Source of the DNA: Ectothiorhodospira magna
GTDB taxonomy: Bacteria; Pseudomonadota; Gammaproteobacteria; Ectothiorhodospirales; Ectothiorhodospiraceae
Assembly (NCBI RefSeq): GCF_900110965.1
Contig: NZ_FOFO01000022.1
Coordinates: 1-62,962 of the forward strand
DNA: 62,962 nt
Reading direction: 5' to 3'
This document shows, piece by piece, positions 19,973 through 31,657 of this stretch. Made by a program: the position numbers and the translations under genes. Position 1 is the first letter of the stretch. Every line of letters starts with the position of its first letter. Under the pieces are notes generated by a model that was given only the letters and a program-made list of their open reading frames with translations, searched no databases and was not told where the DNA came from.

Positions 19973-20841
19973 CGCGTATCGCCTCCCATGAGGTCATCCT
20001 GATAGTCCGGCGCCGGATAATGGAAGGGCACCGGGCCATCGGGCAAGCCTTCAAGAAACTGGCGGGACCAGTCCGAGGCGTCCTGGCGCAACTGCTCCGG
20101 CGGACCGGCGTCCACCACCCGGCCCTCGGAAATGAGATAGACCCAGTCGGCAATGGAACTGGCCTCGGCCACGTCATGGGACACCACGATGCTGGTCATG
20201 CCCAGGGCATCGTTGAGGCGACGGATCAGGGAGACGATGACCCCCATGGTGATGGGGTCCAGGCCGGTAAAGGGCTCGTCGTACATCATCAGCAGCGGGT
20301 CCAGGGCGATGGCCCGGGCCAGGGCCACCCGCCGGGCCATGCCGCCGGAGAGTTCACTGGGCATGAGGGACACCGCCCCCCGCAGGCCCACCGCCTCCAG
20401 CTTCATGAGCACCAGATTGCGCACCAGGGGTTCCGGCAGGCGGGTGTTCTCGCGGATGGGGAAGGCCACGTTGTCAAACACGTTCAGATCCGTGAGCAAT
20501 GCCCCGCTCTGAAACAGCATGCCCATGCGCCGGCGCAGGCGATACAGTGCCCGGCGTGACAGGCGATGGACATCCTGCCCCTCCACCAGCACCTGGCCGT
20601 GATCGGGGCGCAGTTGCCCCCCGATCAGCCGCAGCAACGTGGTCTTGCCGGTGCCGCTGGGGCCCATGATGGCCGTCACCTGTCCCTGGGGAATGGTGAT
20701 ATTGAGGCCGTCGAAGATCTTGCGCTCACCACGGGCAAAGTGCAGGTCGCGGATCTCGATCCAGGGCGTCTTGTGGGGAGAGGGATTAATGGTCCGGATC
20801 CTGGGTTTGAATGGGGGCGGCCACCGCCGGGCACAGATCAT
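19969..20841 (-). CDS. mlaF: ABC transporter ATPase MlaF
   Basis: MlaF drives phospholipid transport by hydrolysing ATP. It has Walker A GPSGTGKTT, the signature LSGGMARRVALARA, Walker B MMYDEPFTGLDPI and the switch His in VSHD. The conserved core begins at WIEIRDLHFARGERKIFDG, about 30 residues after the ATG at 20841. No ATG or GTG lies nearer the core, so the true start may be a rarer codon or the N-terminus may be extended. It is first gene of mlaFEDCB and divergent from kdsD. Confidence 0.94.
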   Translation of the reverse strand: MICARRWPPPFKPRIRTINPSPHKTPWIEIRDLHFARGERKIFDGLNITIPQGQVTAIMGPSGTGKTTLLRLIGGQLRPDHGQVLVEGQDVHRLSRRALYRLRRRMGMLFQSGALLTDLNVFDNVAFPIRENTRLPEPLVRNLVLMKLEAVGLRGAVSLMPSELSGGMARRVALARAIALDPLLMMYDEPFTGLDPITMGVIVSLIRRLNDALGMTSIVVSHDVAEASSIADWVYLISEGRVVDAGPPEQLRQDASDWSRQFLEGLPDGPVPFHYPAPDYQDDLMGGDTR

Positions 20842-21138
20842 GGGGGCCACGGCTAAAGCCGGGAAGGCTTCTTGTGGCCATTGTGCTGAAACCGCCAAGA
20901 AGCTGCAAAATAATCTTGCTCAATTCCCCTCAGGCATTGATAGCATAAAAGCACCGCAAACAACCCACCGCTCTGCGGTAACCTGGGATGCCGACCACCG
21001 GGAACCCCCCGCACCGTTGGATGGGACGCCTTACACAGCGACTTGAATGCAAATGGCCACGATTTTACTACATGGTGTGCTGCGCGCAAGCGCAATTCCT
21101 TCCGCGACTGAAGTTGCGGGTTTCCTTGCGGAGGATTT
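20842..21138. promoter_or_regulatory. Intergenic region between mlaF and kdsD
   Basis: This stretch of about 300 bp separates the divergent mlaFEDCB-murA-his block from the kdsD-kdsC-lpt-rpoN block and should hold promoters for both. It is locally less GC-rich around 20905-20955. A GGAGG ribosome site lies at 21130-21134, before the kdsD ATG. I see no RNA gene or clear operator in it. Confidence 0.45.
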
Positions 21139-22116
21139 ATGAAACTCAATCCGGACAAAACCCGCGAACTGGCCCTGGCGGTGCTGGACACGGAGGCCGA
21201 GGGCATCCGTGGCCTGATGACCCGCATCGACGCCCGGTTCATCCGCGCCTGCGAACACCTGCTGGCCTGCACCGGGCGGGTGGTGGTCACGGGCATGGGC
21301 AAGTCCGGCCATGTGGGCAACAAGATCGCCGCCACCCTGGCCAGCACCGGCACCCCCGCCTTCTTCGTCCACCCGGGCGAGGCCAGCCACGGAGACCTGG
21401 GCATGATCACGCCGGGGGACACGGTCATTGCCCTGTCCAACTCCGGCGAAACCGATGAACTGCTCACCATCCTGCCCCTGATCCGCCGCCTGGGGGTGCC
21501 GATGATCGCCCTCACCGGCAATCCCCGTTCCACCCTGGCCCGGGAAGCCACCGTGAATCTGGACGTGAGTGTGGCCCGGGAAGCCTGCCCCCTGGGCCTG
21601 GCCCCCACCGCCAGTACCACCGCCACCCTGGCCATGGGGGATGCCCTGGCGGTGGCCCTGCTGGAAGCCCGCGGTTTTACTGCCGACGACTTTGCCCGCT
21701 CCCACCCGGGAGGACGCCTGGGCCGCCGGCTGCTCCTGCATGTAGGGGACATCATGCACACCGGTGATCGCATCCCCATGGTGCGGACCGATGCCCGCCT
21801 GAGTGACGCCCTGCTGGAAATCAGCCGCCAGGGCCTGGGCATGACGGTGGTGGTGGACGAACAGGGACGACTCATGGGGGTCTTCACCGATGGCGACCTG
21901 CGCCGTACCCTCGACCGGGGGGTGGACGTGCATGTCACCGCCATCGGCGAAGTGATGACCCGCCAGTTCAAGACCGCCACCCCCACCATGCTGGCCGCCG
22001 AAGCCCTGAAGATCATGGAAGATCACAGGATCAGCGCCCTGCCGGTACTGGACGAGAACCGGCGTCTGGTGGGTGCCCTCAACATGCACGACCTGCTGCG
22101 CGCCGGCGTGGTCTGA
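21139..22116 (+). CDS. kdsD: Arabinose-5-phosphate isomerase
   Basis: KdsD interconverts ribulose 5-phosphate and arabinose 5-phosphate, the first step of Kdo synthesis. The 325-residue product has an N-terminal SIS domain (VVVTGMGKSGHVGNKIAATLASTGTPAFFVHPGEASHGDLGMI, ALSNSGETDELL, CPLGLAPTASTTATLAMGDALA) and two C-terminal CBS domains from about residue 205 (VGDIMHTGDRIPMV..., VMTRQFKTATPTMLAAEALKIM...). It begins the conserved kdsD-kdsC-lptC-lptA-lptB-rpoN cluster, 30 bp before kdsC. Confidence 0.96.
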   Translation: MKLNPDKTRELALAVLDTEAEGIRGLMTRIDARFIRACEHLLACTGRVVVTGMGKSGHVGNKIAATLASTGTPAFFVHPGEASHGDLGMITPGDTVIALSNSGETDELLTILPLIRRLGVPMIALTGNPRSTLAREATVNLDVSVAREACPLGLAPTASTTATLAMGDALAVALLEARGFTADDFARSHPGGRLGRRLLLHVGDIMHTGDRIPMVRTDARLSDALLEISRQGLGMTVVVDEQGRLMGVFTDGDLRRTLDRGVDVHVTAIGEVMTRQFKTATPTMLAAEALKIMEDHRISALPVLDENRRLVGALNMHDLLRAGVV

Positions 22117-22146
22117 TCCGGGTCCGAGCCGTGGTATCTTTACCCG

Positions 22147-22674
22147 ATGACAGCATCTTTCACTGAACGCGCACGACGGGTGCGCCTGGTCATCTTCGAT
22201 GTGGATGGCGTGCTCACCGACGGCAGCCTGTTCCTGGACGACGACGGGCGCCAATACAAGGCTTTCAACAGCAAGGACGGCCTGGGCCTGCGCATGCTCA
22301 TGGACAGTGGCGTGCAGGTGGGCATCCTCACTGGCCGCCGCTCGGGGGTGGTGGAACACCGGATGCGGGAACTGGGCATCCGGCTCGTGGTTCAGGGCCG
22401 CCGGGACAAACAGGTGGCCCTGGAAGGACTGCTGGCAGAGGCGGGGGTCGATGCCGGGGATACCGCCTATGTGGGAGATGATCTGGTGGATCTGCCGGTG
22501 ATGCGTCGGGTGGCGCTGGCCGTTGCGGTGGCCGATGCACACCCTCTGGTCAGAGAACAGGCCCATTACGTCACCCAACAACCGGGTGGGCGTGGTGCAG
22601 CCCGGGAGGTGTGTGAATCCATCATGGAAGCCCAAGGCACCCTGCAGGCCGCTGTGGCGGCCTTCCTGCAGTGA
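22147..22674 (+). CDS. kdsC: 3-deoxy-D-manno-octulosonate 8-phosphate phosphatase
   Basis: KdsC is a HAD-superfamily phosphatase that releases Kdo from Kdo-8-phosphate. The 175-residue product shows the catalytic DxDGVLTDG motif (LVIFDVDGVLTDGSLFLDD), motif II in GILTGRRSGVVEHRM, and YVGDDLVDLPVM with the Mg-binding acidic pair. Its length is typical of the tetrameric type C0 HAD enzymes. The stop overlaps the lptC start by 4 nt. Confidence 0.96.
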   Translation: MTASFTERARRVRLVIFDVDGVLTDGSLFLDDDGRQYKAFNSKDGLGLRMLMDSGVQVGILTGRRSGVVEHRMRELGIRLVVQGRRDKQVALEGLLAEAGVDAGDTAYVGDDLVDLPVMRRVALAVAVADAHPLVREQAHYVTQQPGGRGAAREVCESIMEAQGTLQAAVAAFLQ

Positions 22675-23234
22675 AGCCCGCCTCGCTGTTCCTGGTTCTG
22701 CTCATGACGCTGGTGGCAGCCGGCGGCTTCTGGCTGGCCAGGGACGCCGATGAACGCCGCCGGGTGGTGGAAGAGGCGGCCATCGAGGGAACCGATTTCT
22801 TTTTGGAGCATTTTTCCGCCGTACACATGAATGCCCAGGGAGAACCTCATTACCAGCTTCAGGGAGACCGGATGGAACAGCGTCAGGCCGATGGATCTCG
22901 CTGGCTGGAAGCGCCCGTGTTGACCCTGCGTTACAGTGCCGATGCCCCCTGGACCCTGCATGCCGAACAGGGCTGGATCTCCCCCAGCGGAGATCAGGTC
23001 AAACTGCTGGGGCAGGTCCATATTCACCGGGCCAGCCAAGGGGAACGGGAGCCCATCACCATTGTGACCAGAGACACCACCCTCTGGCCCGGTCCCCGGC
23101 AGGCCGTCACCGATGCCCCGGCCCATCTGCAGACCACCTTTCAGGAAGCCCAGGGCCGGGGGCTGTTCCTGGACCTGCAGCATGACATTCTGGAACTCAA
23201 ACACGAAGCACGGGGCGTCTATGTTCCTCATTAG
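22671..23234 (+). CDS. lptC: LPS export protein LptC
   Basis: LptC is a bitopic inner-membrane protein that passes LPS from LptBFG to LptA. The 187-residue product has one N-terminal membrane helix (ASLFLVLLMTLVAAGGFWLA) and a periplasmic beta-jellyroll with FFLEHFSAVHMNAQGEPHYQLQG, APVLTLRYSADAPWTLHAEQGWIS and LLGQVHIHRA. Sequence is weakly conserved in this family, so position in kdsC-lptC-lptA-lptB adds weight. Confidence 0.92.
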   Translation: MKPASLFLVLLMTLVAAGGFWLARDADERRRVVEEAAIEGTDFFLEHFSAVHMNAQGEPHYQLQGDRMEQRQADGSRWLEAPVLTLRYSADAPWTLHAEQGWISPSGDQVKLLGQVHIHRASQGEREPITIVTRDTTLWPGPRQAVTDAPAHLQTTFQEAQGRGLFLDLQHDILELKHEARGVYVPH

Positions 23235-23814
23235 GGCAGTGCCCAGTCACTCAATAAACGCCATGGCCCTGGGCCCTTCCAGCACCGGTGGCCGGGGTAT
23301 TTTTCAGGGCTTCCCCAGGCGGCAGATGATCCTGACCCTGGCCATCCTGCTGTCGGTGGGTCCCCTTCAGGCCCAGGCGGATCGTACATTGCCCATCCAT
23401 ATCGAAGCAGACTCGGCCACCCTGGACGATAACCGGGGCATCAGCATCTATCGGGGCAATGTGCGCATCACCCAGGGCACCACAGAAATCAGTGGCGACA
23501 CGGTCACGGTCCATACCCCGGGGCGGCAACTGGAGCGCATGACTGCAGAAGGCCAGCCGGCGACCCTGCGCACCCAGGACCCACAAGGCCGGGAAGTTCA
23601 GGCCGAAGCCACGCGGATGGCGTTTTTTCCCAATGAACAGCGCATGGAATTGAGCGGCAATGCCCGGGTTCACCAGGGCACGGATGAGTTCCGGGGCAGT
23701 CGCATCATCTACGACCTGCATACCGCCACCCTGGAAGCCCGTACCGGAGACACTGGCCGGGTCGAGGCCATCTTCACCCCCAGGGAACAGACCTCGACTC
23801 AGGAGACCCCATGA
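23221..23814 (+). CDS. lptA: LPS transport periplasmic bridge protein LptA
   Basis: LptA oligomers bridge the periplasm and carry LPS to the outer membrane. The OstA-type beta-jellyroll begins around [34 protein letters not shown] and continues with [21 protein letters not shown]. The signal peptide core is [18 protein letters not shown]. Three in-frame ATGs are possible: 23221 (overlaps the lptC stop), 23263, and 23326 at the signal peptide itself. The overlap favours 23221 for coupling, but the signal peptide would then have a long n-region. The gene overlaps lptB by 4 nt. Confidence 0.92.
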   Translation: MFLIRAVPSHSINAMALGPSSTGGRGIFQGFPRRQMILTLAILLSVGPLQAQADRTLPIHIEADSATLDDNRGISIYRGNVRITQGTTEISGDTVTVHTPGRQLERMTAEGQPATLRTQDPQGREVQAEATRMAFFPNEQRMELSGNARVHQGTDEFRGSRIIYDLHTATLEARTGDTGRVEAIFTPREQTSTQETP

Positions 23815-24536
23815 GTCGCCTGCAAACCCAGGATCTGGTGAAACAATACCGCGCCCGCAAACCCGTGGACGGGGTTTCCCTGCATGTGGAGAGCGGCGAA
23901 GTGGTGGGCCTGCTAGGTCCCAATGGGGCCGGAAAAACCACCTGCTTCTACATGATTGTCGGCCTTGTTCCCTGCGATGGCGGCTGCATTACACTCAACG
24001 AAAAAGACATCACGCCCTTGCCCATGCACGCCCGCGCCCGACTGGGGATCGGCTATCTGCCCCAGGAAGCCTCGGTATTTCGTAAATTATCGGTCCAGGA
24101 TAACCTGCTGGCGGTGCTGGAAACCCGCCGTGACCTCAACCCCGGGCAGCGTCGGGAACAGATGGAATCCTTGCTGGAGGAATTTCAGATCGGCCATATT
24201 CGGGACAGCCTGGGCATCAGCCTCTCCGGCGGTGAACGACGGCGGGTGGAAATTGCCCGGGCTCTGGCCTCCGAACCGGCTTTCATTTTGCTGGACGAAC
24301 CCTTTGCCGGCGTGGACCCGATCTCGGTGATCGAGATTCAGCGTATCATCACCCATCTGGTATCCCGGGATATTGGCGTGCTGATCACCGACCATAATGT
24401 GCGCGAAACCCTGGGTATCTGCAACCGGGCCTATATCCTCAGCGACGGTCACCTGATCAGCGAAGGGCCGCCGGAGGTGGTGCTGGCAGATCCCCAGGTG
24501 CGCCGGGTCTACCTGGGGGATCATTTCCGACTATGA
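23811..24536 (+). CDS. lptB: LPS export ABC transporter ATPase LptB
   Basis: LptB powers extraction of LPS from the inner membrane together with LptFG. The 241-residue product has Walker [10 protein letters not shown], the Q-loop [17 protein letters not shown], the signature [16 protein letters not shown], Walker [17 protein letters not shown] and the switch His in [11 protein letters not shown]. It is preceded by a 4-nt overlap with lptA and followed by 165 bp before rpoN. Confidence 0.97.
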   Translation: MSRLQTQDLVKQYRARKPVDGVSLHVESGEVVGLLGPNGAGKTTCFYMIVGLVPCDGGCITLNEKDITPLPMHARARLGIGYLPQEASVFRKLSVQDNLLAVLETRRDLNPGQRREQMESLLEEFQIGHIRDSLGISLSGGERRRVEIARALASEPAFILLDEPFAGVDPISVIEIQRIITHLVSRDIGVLITDHNVRETLGICNRAYILSDGHLISEGPPEVVLADPQVRRVYLGDHFRL

Positions 24537-24701
24537 AGCTAAAGTTTTGAGCCAACTCAAGGTTTGCCCACACTGGGTCACATTTTCCGTGCCAGGCCGT
24601 ATAATCCAGAAGACATACCGGATGCATGACGGACAAACGCCGTCGGCACCACCACTACCCTTCAACCCCTGCCCGACGACCTTGGTGGCACACCGCACAC
24701 T

Positions 24702-26219
24702 ATGTTGAAACCTTCTGTCCAGCTCCGTCTCGGTCAGAGCCTCACCATGACGCCCCAGTTGCAACAGGCCATCCGCCTGCTGCAACTGTCCACGTTGGAG
24801 TTGCAGGCCCAGATTCAGGAGACCCTGGAAAGTAACCCGATGCTGGAAGCCGTGGAAGGTGCCGATACCGATGCCGATGTGGATATCGACACTGAGGCCC
24901 AGGTGAATTCCGGTCTGAACGAAACCGTTCAGCGGGAGGCTCTTGACGATGGTGGCCGCCAGGTGGCCGACCGGGATACGGACAATGCCCCGGAACCGAC
25001 CCAGGACATCCCCGAAGAACTCCCCGTGGACAGCAACTGGGAAGACCTCTACGACATGCCCGCCACGGGGGGCGCGCCGGCGGACAGTGATGGCCGCGAC
25101 CTGTTCGAGAACCAGAGCGCCCCCGGCGAGGATTTGCGCGCACACCTGCTGTGGCAGATTCACCTGTCCAGCATGACCGAGCGGGACCGGGTCATTGCCA
25201 TGACGATCATTGATGCCATCAATGATGACGGCTACCTGCTGGAACCCATTGAACAGATTCATGCCGGGCTGGCCCAGGATCAGGAACTGGACCTGGAACT
25301 GGACGAAGTGGAAGCCGTGCTGCGTATGGTTCAGCATCTGGACCCGGCAGGGGTGGGAGCACGGGATCTGGCCGAATGTCTGCTGCTGCAACTGGAACCG
25401 CTGCCCCCCGAAACCCCCTGGCTACCCCAGGCCAGAGTCCTGGTCAGGGAGCATCTGGAAGCCCTGGGCAGCCGGGATCTCAAAGCCATTCAGCGCCGCC
25501 TGGGACTAAAAGATACCGAGTTGCAGGCGGTGATCGCCCTGATCCAGCGCCTTAATCCACGGCCAGGGGCACTGATCAGCACCAGCGCGCCTGAATACGT
25601 CATTCCCGATGTCTTTGTGCGCAAGCGGGATGGCCATTGGCAGGTGGAACTGAACCCGGATATTGCCCCCCGGTTGCGGGTCAATCCCCTCTATGCCAGT
25701 TTTGTACGACGGGCCGATACTAGTCAGGATAATGTCTATCTGCGCAACAGCCTGCAGGAAGCCCGCTGGTTCATCAAAAGCCTGCAGAGCCGTAGCGAAA
25801 CCCTGCTGCGGGTGGGCACTGCCATCGTGGCTCACCAGCGTGGTTTCCTGGAGCAGGGAGACGAAGCCATGAAACCCCTGGTGCTGCGGGACATTGCCGA
25901 GCAACTGGAGATGCACGAATCCACCATTTCCAGGGTCACCACCCAAAAATACATGCATACCCCCCGGGGTGTGTACGAATTCAAGTATTTCTTCTCCAGT
26001 CATGTCGGGACAGCCGATGGCGGCGAATGCTCCGCCACCGCCATCCGTGCCATGATTCGCCGACTGATTGCCGAAGAACCTCAGAGCAAACCCCTGAGTG
26101 ACAGCAAGATCGCCCAGATCCTGGTGGATCGGGGCATCCAGGTGGCGAGGCGTACTGTTGCCAAGTACCGCGAGGCCATGGCGATTCCGCCATCCAACGA
26201 ACGCAAGCGCCTCGCCTGA
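24702..26219 (+). CDS. rpoN: RNA polymerase sigma-54 factor
   Basis: Sigma-54 directs RNA polymerase to -24/-12 promoters that need AAA+ activators. The 505-residue product has the glutamine/leucine-rich region I ([42 protein letters not shown]-like), an acidic region II (about residues 50-125) and the core-binding region. The C-terminus has the helix-turn-helix ([27 protein letters not shown]) and the RpoN box ([10 protein letters not shown], about residue 484). A TATAAT sequence at 24600-24605 in the 165-bp gap before it is a possible -10 box. Confidence 0.97.
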   Translation: MLKPSVQLRLGQSLTMTPQLQQAIRLLQLSTLELQAQIQETLESNPMLEAVEGADTDADVDIDTEAQVNSGLNETVQREALDDGGRQVADRDTDNAPEPTQDIPEELPVDSNWEDLYDMPATGGAPADSDGRDLFENQSAPGEDLRAHLLWQIHLSSMTERDRVIAMTIIDAINDDGYLLEPIEQIHAGLAQDQELDLELDEVEAVLRMVQHLDPAGVGARDLAECLLLQLEPLPPETPWLPQARVLVREHLEALGSRDLKAIQRRLGLKDTELQAVIALIQRLNPRPGALISTSAPEYVIPDVFVRKRDGHWQVELNPDIAPRLRVNPLYASFVRRADTSQDNVYLRNSLQEARWFIKSLQSRSETLLRVGTAIVAHQRGFLEQGDEAMKPLVLRDIAEQLEMHESTISRVTTQKYMHTPRGVYEFKYFFSSHVGTADGGECSATAIRAMIRRLIAEEPQSKPLSDSKIAQILVDRGIQVARRTVAKYREAMAIPPSNERKRLA

Positions 26220-26265
26220 TTTTTCCAAGGCCTCACATTCACACCCTCAACCAAGGAGTTATCCC

Positions 26266-26589
26266 ATGCAGATCAACCTCACCGGTCATCACGTGGACCT
26301 GACCGACGCTCTGCGCGATTATGTCAATGAAAAACTTCAGCGCCTGGAGCGTCACTTCGATAACGTCATTGACGTGCATGTGGTCCTGACCGTGGAGAAG
26401 CTGCAACAGAAGGCAGAAGCCAATATGCTGGTCAGCGGCAACACCATTTTTGCCGATGCGTCCCATACCGACATGTATGCCGCTATCGATGCCCTGGTGG
26501 ACAAACTGGACCGTCAGGTGGTCAAGCATAAGGAAAAGCTCAAGGACCACCATCGGGGCGAAGGCTCACACCGCAACCATATCGGGTAA
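26266..26589 (+). CDS. hpf: Ribosome hibernation promoting factor
   Basis: HPF binds the small ribosomal subunit in stationary phase and promotes inactive 100S dimers. The 107-residue product is the short form: MQINLTGHHVDLTDALRDYV, EKLQRLERHFDNVIDVHVVL, ADASHTDMYAAIDALVDKLDRQV and the basic C-terminal KHKEKLKDHHR. An AAGGAG ribosome site lies 7-12 bp before the ATG at 26266, which decides the start over the upstream frame. It is the usual neighbour of rpoN. Confidence 0.96.
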   Translation: MQINLTGHHVDLTDALRDYVNEKLQRLERHFDNVIDVHVVLTVEKLQQKAEANMLVSGNTIFADASHTDMYAAIDALVDKLDRQVVKHKEKLKDHHRGEGSHRNHIG

Positions 26590-26596
26590 ACCATCC

Positions 26597-27070
26597 ATGA
26601 ACATCGGTGATCTTCTCGCCCCGGAACGTGTCACTTGTCTGCCGGATGTGAGCAGCAAAAAGCGCGTTCTGGAAATGCTGGGAGAAATGCTGGCAAGTCA
26701 TCTGCCCAGACTGACCCAGGGAGAGATCTTCGACAGCCTGCTGGCCAGGGAGCGTCTGGGCAGCACCGGTCTGGGGCATGGCGTGGCCATTCCCCATGGC
26801 CGGCTTGCTGGTGCTGATACCGCCTGCGCCGCCCTGATCAAGCTGGAACGGGGCGTGGACTACGATGCGCCCGACAGCGAACCGGTGGACATCCTGTTTG
26901 CCCTGGTGGTGCCTGCCGAATGTACCGACGAGCACCTGCAGATTCTGGCATTGCTGGCCCGCCTGTTTTCCGATCCAGAGACCCTGGCGCAACTGCGTAG
27001 CGCCAAGGGCGCCGAGGATCTGCTGGCTTTGGTGCATCAGTGGGACACCACTTCCCACCATCAGCCATGA
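26597..27070 (+). CDS. ptsN: Nitrogen-PTS EIIA component PtsN
   Basis: PtsN (EIIA-Ntr) is the regulatory end point of the nitrogen phosphotransferase chain and controls potassium transport, nitrogen and envelope functions through its phosphorylation state. The 157-residue product has the PTS EIIA type-2 domain, with phosphorylated His67 in GVAIPHGRL. Other conserved parts are RERLGSTGLGHG and DILFALVVPAECTDEHLQILALLARLF. The stop overlaps the hprK ATG (ATGA). Confidence 0.96.
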   Translation: MNIGDLLAPERVTCLPDVSSKKRVLEMLGEMLASHLPRLTQGEIFDSLLARERLGSTGLGHGVAIPHGRLAGADTACAALIKLERGVDYDAPDSEPVDILFALVVPAECTDEHLQILALLARLFSDPETLAQLRSAKGAEDLLALVHQWDTTSHHQP

Positions 27071-28008
27071 CCGGTGGTACCCTGACCGTCCATGATGTGG
27101 TCGAAGCGATGGAGGAACGCCTCGGCCTGAGCTGGGTGGCCGGTCGTCAAGGAGGGGGCCGCACCCTCACCCATCAGGCTCATGTCCAGGACAGCCCGGC
27201 CCTGGTGGGACATCTGAATGTCATCCATCCCAACCAGATTCAGGTGCTAGGGCCCGATGAGGTGCGCTATCTTTGGACCCTGCGCCAGAACTCCCAGCGG
27301 GATATCTTCGAACACCTGGTCAGCGGCACCTCCGCCATGCTGGTGGTGACCGATGGCCTCACCGCCCAGCCAGAACTCCAGAGCCTGGCGGATGAACGTG
27401 CTGTTCCCCTGCTGGTGTCCCCCCTGCAAAGCCATGAAGTCATCAACATCCTGCACTATTTTTTCAGCGACCGGCTGGCAGAAACCACCACCCTGCACGG
27501 TGTTTTCATGGAAGTGCTGGGCATCGGCGTCCTGCTCACCGGAGAGAGTGCCGTAGGCAAAAGCGAACTGGCACTGGAACTGATCACCCGTGGTCATCGC
27601 CTGATTGCCGATGATGCCCCGGAATTTGCCCGGATTGCCCCCGATATCCTGCGGGGTACCTGTCCGCCGGTACTGGAAAATTTTCTTGAAGTCCGTGGGT
27701 TGGGGGTGCTCAATATCCGCGCCATGTTTGGTGACAGCGCCATCAAGAGCAGCAAGTACCTGCGCCTGATCATTGACCTGAAGGATCAGGCAGAGCGACC
27801 CGCCTCGGATCTGGATCGCCTGCATGGTGACCACGCCACACGGACGGTCCTGGGCCTGCCGGTGCCCGTCATCACCCTGCCTGTGGCTTCGGGTCGCAAT
27901 CTGGCGGTGATGGTGGAAGTGGCGGTGCGCAACCACCTGCTGCGTCTGCGGGGCTACTTTGCCGCTGACGACCTGGCTGCCCGCCAGCGACGCCAGATGT
28001 GTGCTTGA
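27067..28008 (+). CDS. hprK: HPr kinase/phosphorylase
   Basis: HprK phosphorylates or dephosphorylates HPr on Ser46. The 313-residue product has an N-terminal regulatory domain and a C-terminal kinase domain with the P-loop GESAVGKSELALELI. The conserved RLIADDAPEFARIAPD and the HprK signature FLEVRGLGVLNIRAMFG follow. In Proteobacteria the gene is usually linked to ptsN and HPr, as here. The substrate HPr encoded at 29287 keeps Ser46, so the pair is functionally coherent. The start overlaps ptsN and the stop overlaps rapZ (TGATG). Confidence 0.95.
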   Translation: MTGGTLTVHDVVEAMEERLGLSWVAGRQGGGRTLTHQAHVQDSPALVGHLNVIHPNQIQVLGPDEVRYLWTLRQNSQRDIFEHLVSGTSAMLVVTDGLTAQPELQSLADERAVPLLVSPLQSHEVINILHYFFSDRLAETTTLHGVFMEVLGIGVLLTGESAVGKSELALELITRGHRLIADDAPEFARIAPDILRGTCPPVLENFLEVRGLGVLNIRAMFGDSAIKSSKYLRLIIDLKDQAERPASDLDRLHGDHATRTVLGLPVPVITLPVASGRNLAVMVEVAVRNHLLRLRGYFAADDLAARQRRQMCA

Positions 28009-28868
28009 TGAAGCTGATTATCGTCAGTGGCCTTTCCGGGTCAGGCAAAACCGTGGCGCTGCACGCCCTGGAGGATGCCGGCCATTACTGCATCGACAAT
28101 CTGCATCTGGAACTGCTGCCTGCCGTGGTCAACCAACTGCGCCAGTCTCCCCATGCCGGCTATGGCGAGGCGGCAGTGGGCATTGATGCCCGCAGCGGCA
28201 TCGAATCCCTCGATCAGTTCAGTCGCATCGTTGATGAAATCCGCGCCATGGGGGTGGAGTTGCAGATCATCTTCCTGTATGCCGAACTGGCCACTTTGCT
28301 GCGTCGTTTCAGCGAGACCCGCCGCCGGCATCCCCTGGCCCGTCAGGGTATCCCCCTGATGGAGGCCATCAATCTGGAACGGGATCTGCTGGCCGTCATT
28401 GCCAATCAGGCGGATCTGGCCATTGACACCACCCGTAGCAACGTCCATCAACTCAGCCAGTCCATCCGGGAACGGGTCCGCCAGGCTGGCCGACAGGGAT
28501 TGTCCCTGCTGATCCAGTCCTTCGGCTTCAAATATGGCTCCCCGGTGGACTCGGATTTCGTGTTCGATGTACGCTGTCTGCCCAATCCACACTGGCAGCC
28601 AGGTCTGTCAGCCCTGACCGGCAAGGATCAGGCAGTGATCGATTTTCTGGAAAAACAGCCCATGGTCGCAGCCATGCAGACCACCTTGCGGGATTTCCTC
28701 CACACCTGGATTCCCCGGTTTGAGGCGGATAACCGCAGTTATCTGACGGTATCCATCGGCTGCACCGGAGGCCGCCACCGATCGGTTTATCTGACCGAGA
28801 GACTCGCCCGGCATTTCCATGAATACCATGGAGACGGCGTGACCGCCCGTCACCGGGAACTATCCTGA
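28008..28868 (+). CDS. rapZ: RNase adapter protein RapZ
   Basis: RapZ binds nucleotides and, in enterobacteria, delivers the small RNA GlmZ to RNase E, tuning glucosamine-6-phosphate supply. The 286-residue product has Walker A GLSGSGKT (residues 8-15), the motif ETRRRHPL, and the C-terminal RNA-binding domain with FGFKYGSPVDSDFVFDVRCLPNP and IGCTGGRHRSVYL. Whether this organism has GlmY/GlmZ RNAs cannot be judged here. Confidence 0.95.
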   Translation: MKLIIVSGLSGSGKTVALHALEDAGHYCIDNLHLELLPAVVNQLRQSPHAGYGEAAVGIDARSGIESLDQFSRIVDEIRAMGVELQIIFLYAELATLLRRFSETRRRHPLARQGIPLMEAINLERDLLAVIANQADLAIDTTRSNVHQLSQSIRERVRQAGRQGLSLLIQSFGFKYGSPVDSDFVFDVRCLPNPHWQPGLSALTGKDQAVIDFLEKQPMVAAMQTTLRDFLHTWIPRFEADNRSYLTVSIGCTGGRHRSVYLTERLARHFHEYHGDGVTARHRELS

Positions 28869-28891
28869 ACCCAGCCCCCCGGGATACCTCC

Positions 28892-29287
28892 ATGTCCGTC
28901 GGACTCCTGATCATCACCCATCATCAAATCGGCGAGGATCTACTGAGCACGGCTCGCTCCATGATGGGTTCCATTCCCCTGGAAACCCGCTGTCTGGCGG
29001 TTTCACTCTCTGGTGACCCGGATGTGTTACTGGATCAGGCGGTAGACCTCTATCAACATCTGAACCAGGGAGACGGGGTGCTGGTGCTCACGGACATGTA
29101 CGGCTCCACCCCCAGCAACATTGCCAACCGCCTGCTGCAACAGCCCAAGGTGCAGGTCATCGCCGGTGTCAATCTGCCCATGCTGGTCCGGGTGCTCAAT
29201 TACCCCAATCTGCGCCTGCATGAACTGGTCAACAAGGCCATCAGCGGCGGTCATGACGGTATCCTGCTCTGCGAGACCCACGGTTAA
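28892..29287 (+). CDS. PTS mannose/fructose-type EIIA protein
   Basis: The 131-residue product is a free-standing EIIA domain of the mannose-family PTS. The phosphorylatable His10 is in LLIITHHQIGEDLL, with the conserved DMYGSTPSNIANRLL and GVNLPMLVRVLNYP. No EIIB, EIIC or EIID sugar permease genes are nearby. It therefore more likely serves in regulatory phosphorelay with the adjacent HPr than in sugar uptake. The stop and the HPr start overlap (TAATG). Confidence 0.93.
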   Translation: MSVGLLIITHHQIGEDLLSTARSMMGSIPLETRCLAVSLSGDPDVLLDQAVDLYQHLNQGDGVLVLTDMYGSTPSNIANRLLQQPKVQVIAGVNLPMLVRVLNYPNLRLHELVNKAISGGHDGILLCETHG

Positions 29288-29556
29288 TGCCCAGCCAAGC
29301 ACTCACCATTATCAATCGGCTCGGCATGCATGCCCGGGCCGCCGCCAAATTTGTCAGTCTGGCCAGCAGCTTCGATGCCACCATTACGGTGGAAAAAGGG
29401 GGGCGGCGCGTCAACGGCAAAAGCATCATGGGGGTCATGATGCTGGCTGCCGGAAAAGGCAGCCAGGTGCAGTTAACCGCCGAGGGGGATGATGCCGAGG
29501 CCGCCCTCAAGGCTTTGGAGGGCTTGATCAACGACAAGTTTGGTGAGCCGGAATAA
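29287..29556 (+). CDS. ptsH: Phosphocarrier protein HPr/NPr
   Basis: HPr carries phosphate between enzyme I and EIIA proteins. The 89-residue product has the active His15 in NRLGMHARAA and the regulatory Ser46 in NGKSIMGVMML. Both the PTS relay site and the HprK target are therefore intact. No enzyme I gene (ptsI/ptsP) follows; the next gene, thiC, is convergent, so enzyme I must be elsewhere if the relay works. Confidence 0.95.
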   Translation: MPSQALTIINRLGMHARAAAKFVSLASSFDATITVEKGGRRVNGKSIMGVMMLAAGKGSQVQLTAEGDDAEAALKALEGLINDKFGEPE

Positions 29557-29577
29557 TCCCCCAACGGGCCTAAGGGC

Positions 29578-31602
<2,025 letters not shown>

Positions 31603-31657
31603 CGTGGCCGTCCAAGCTATAGCAGGCCGCTCAGGTTTGCAACCACAGCCACCCACA

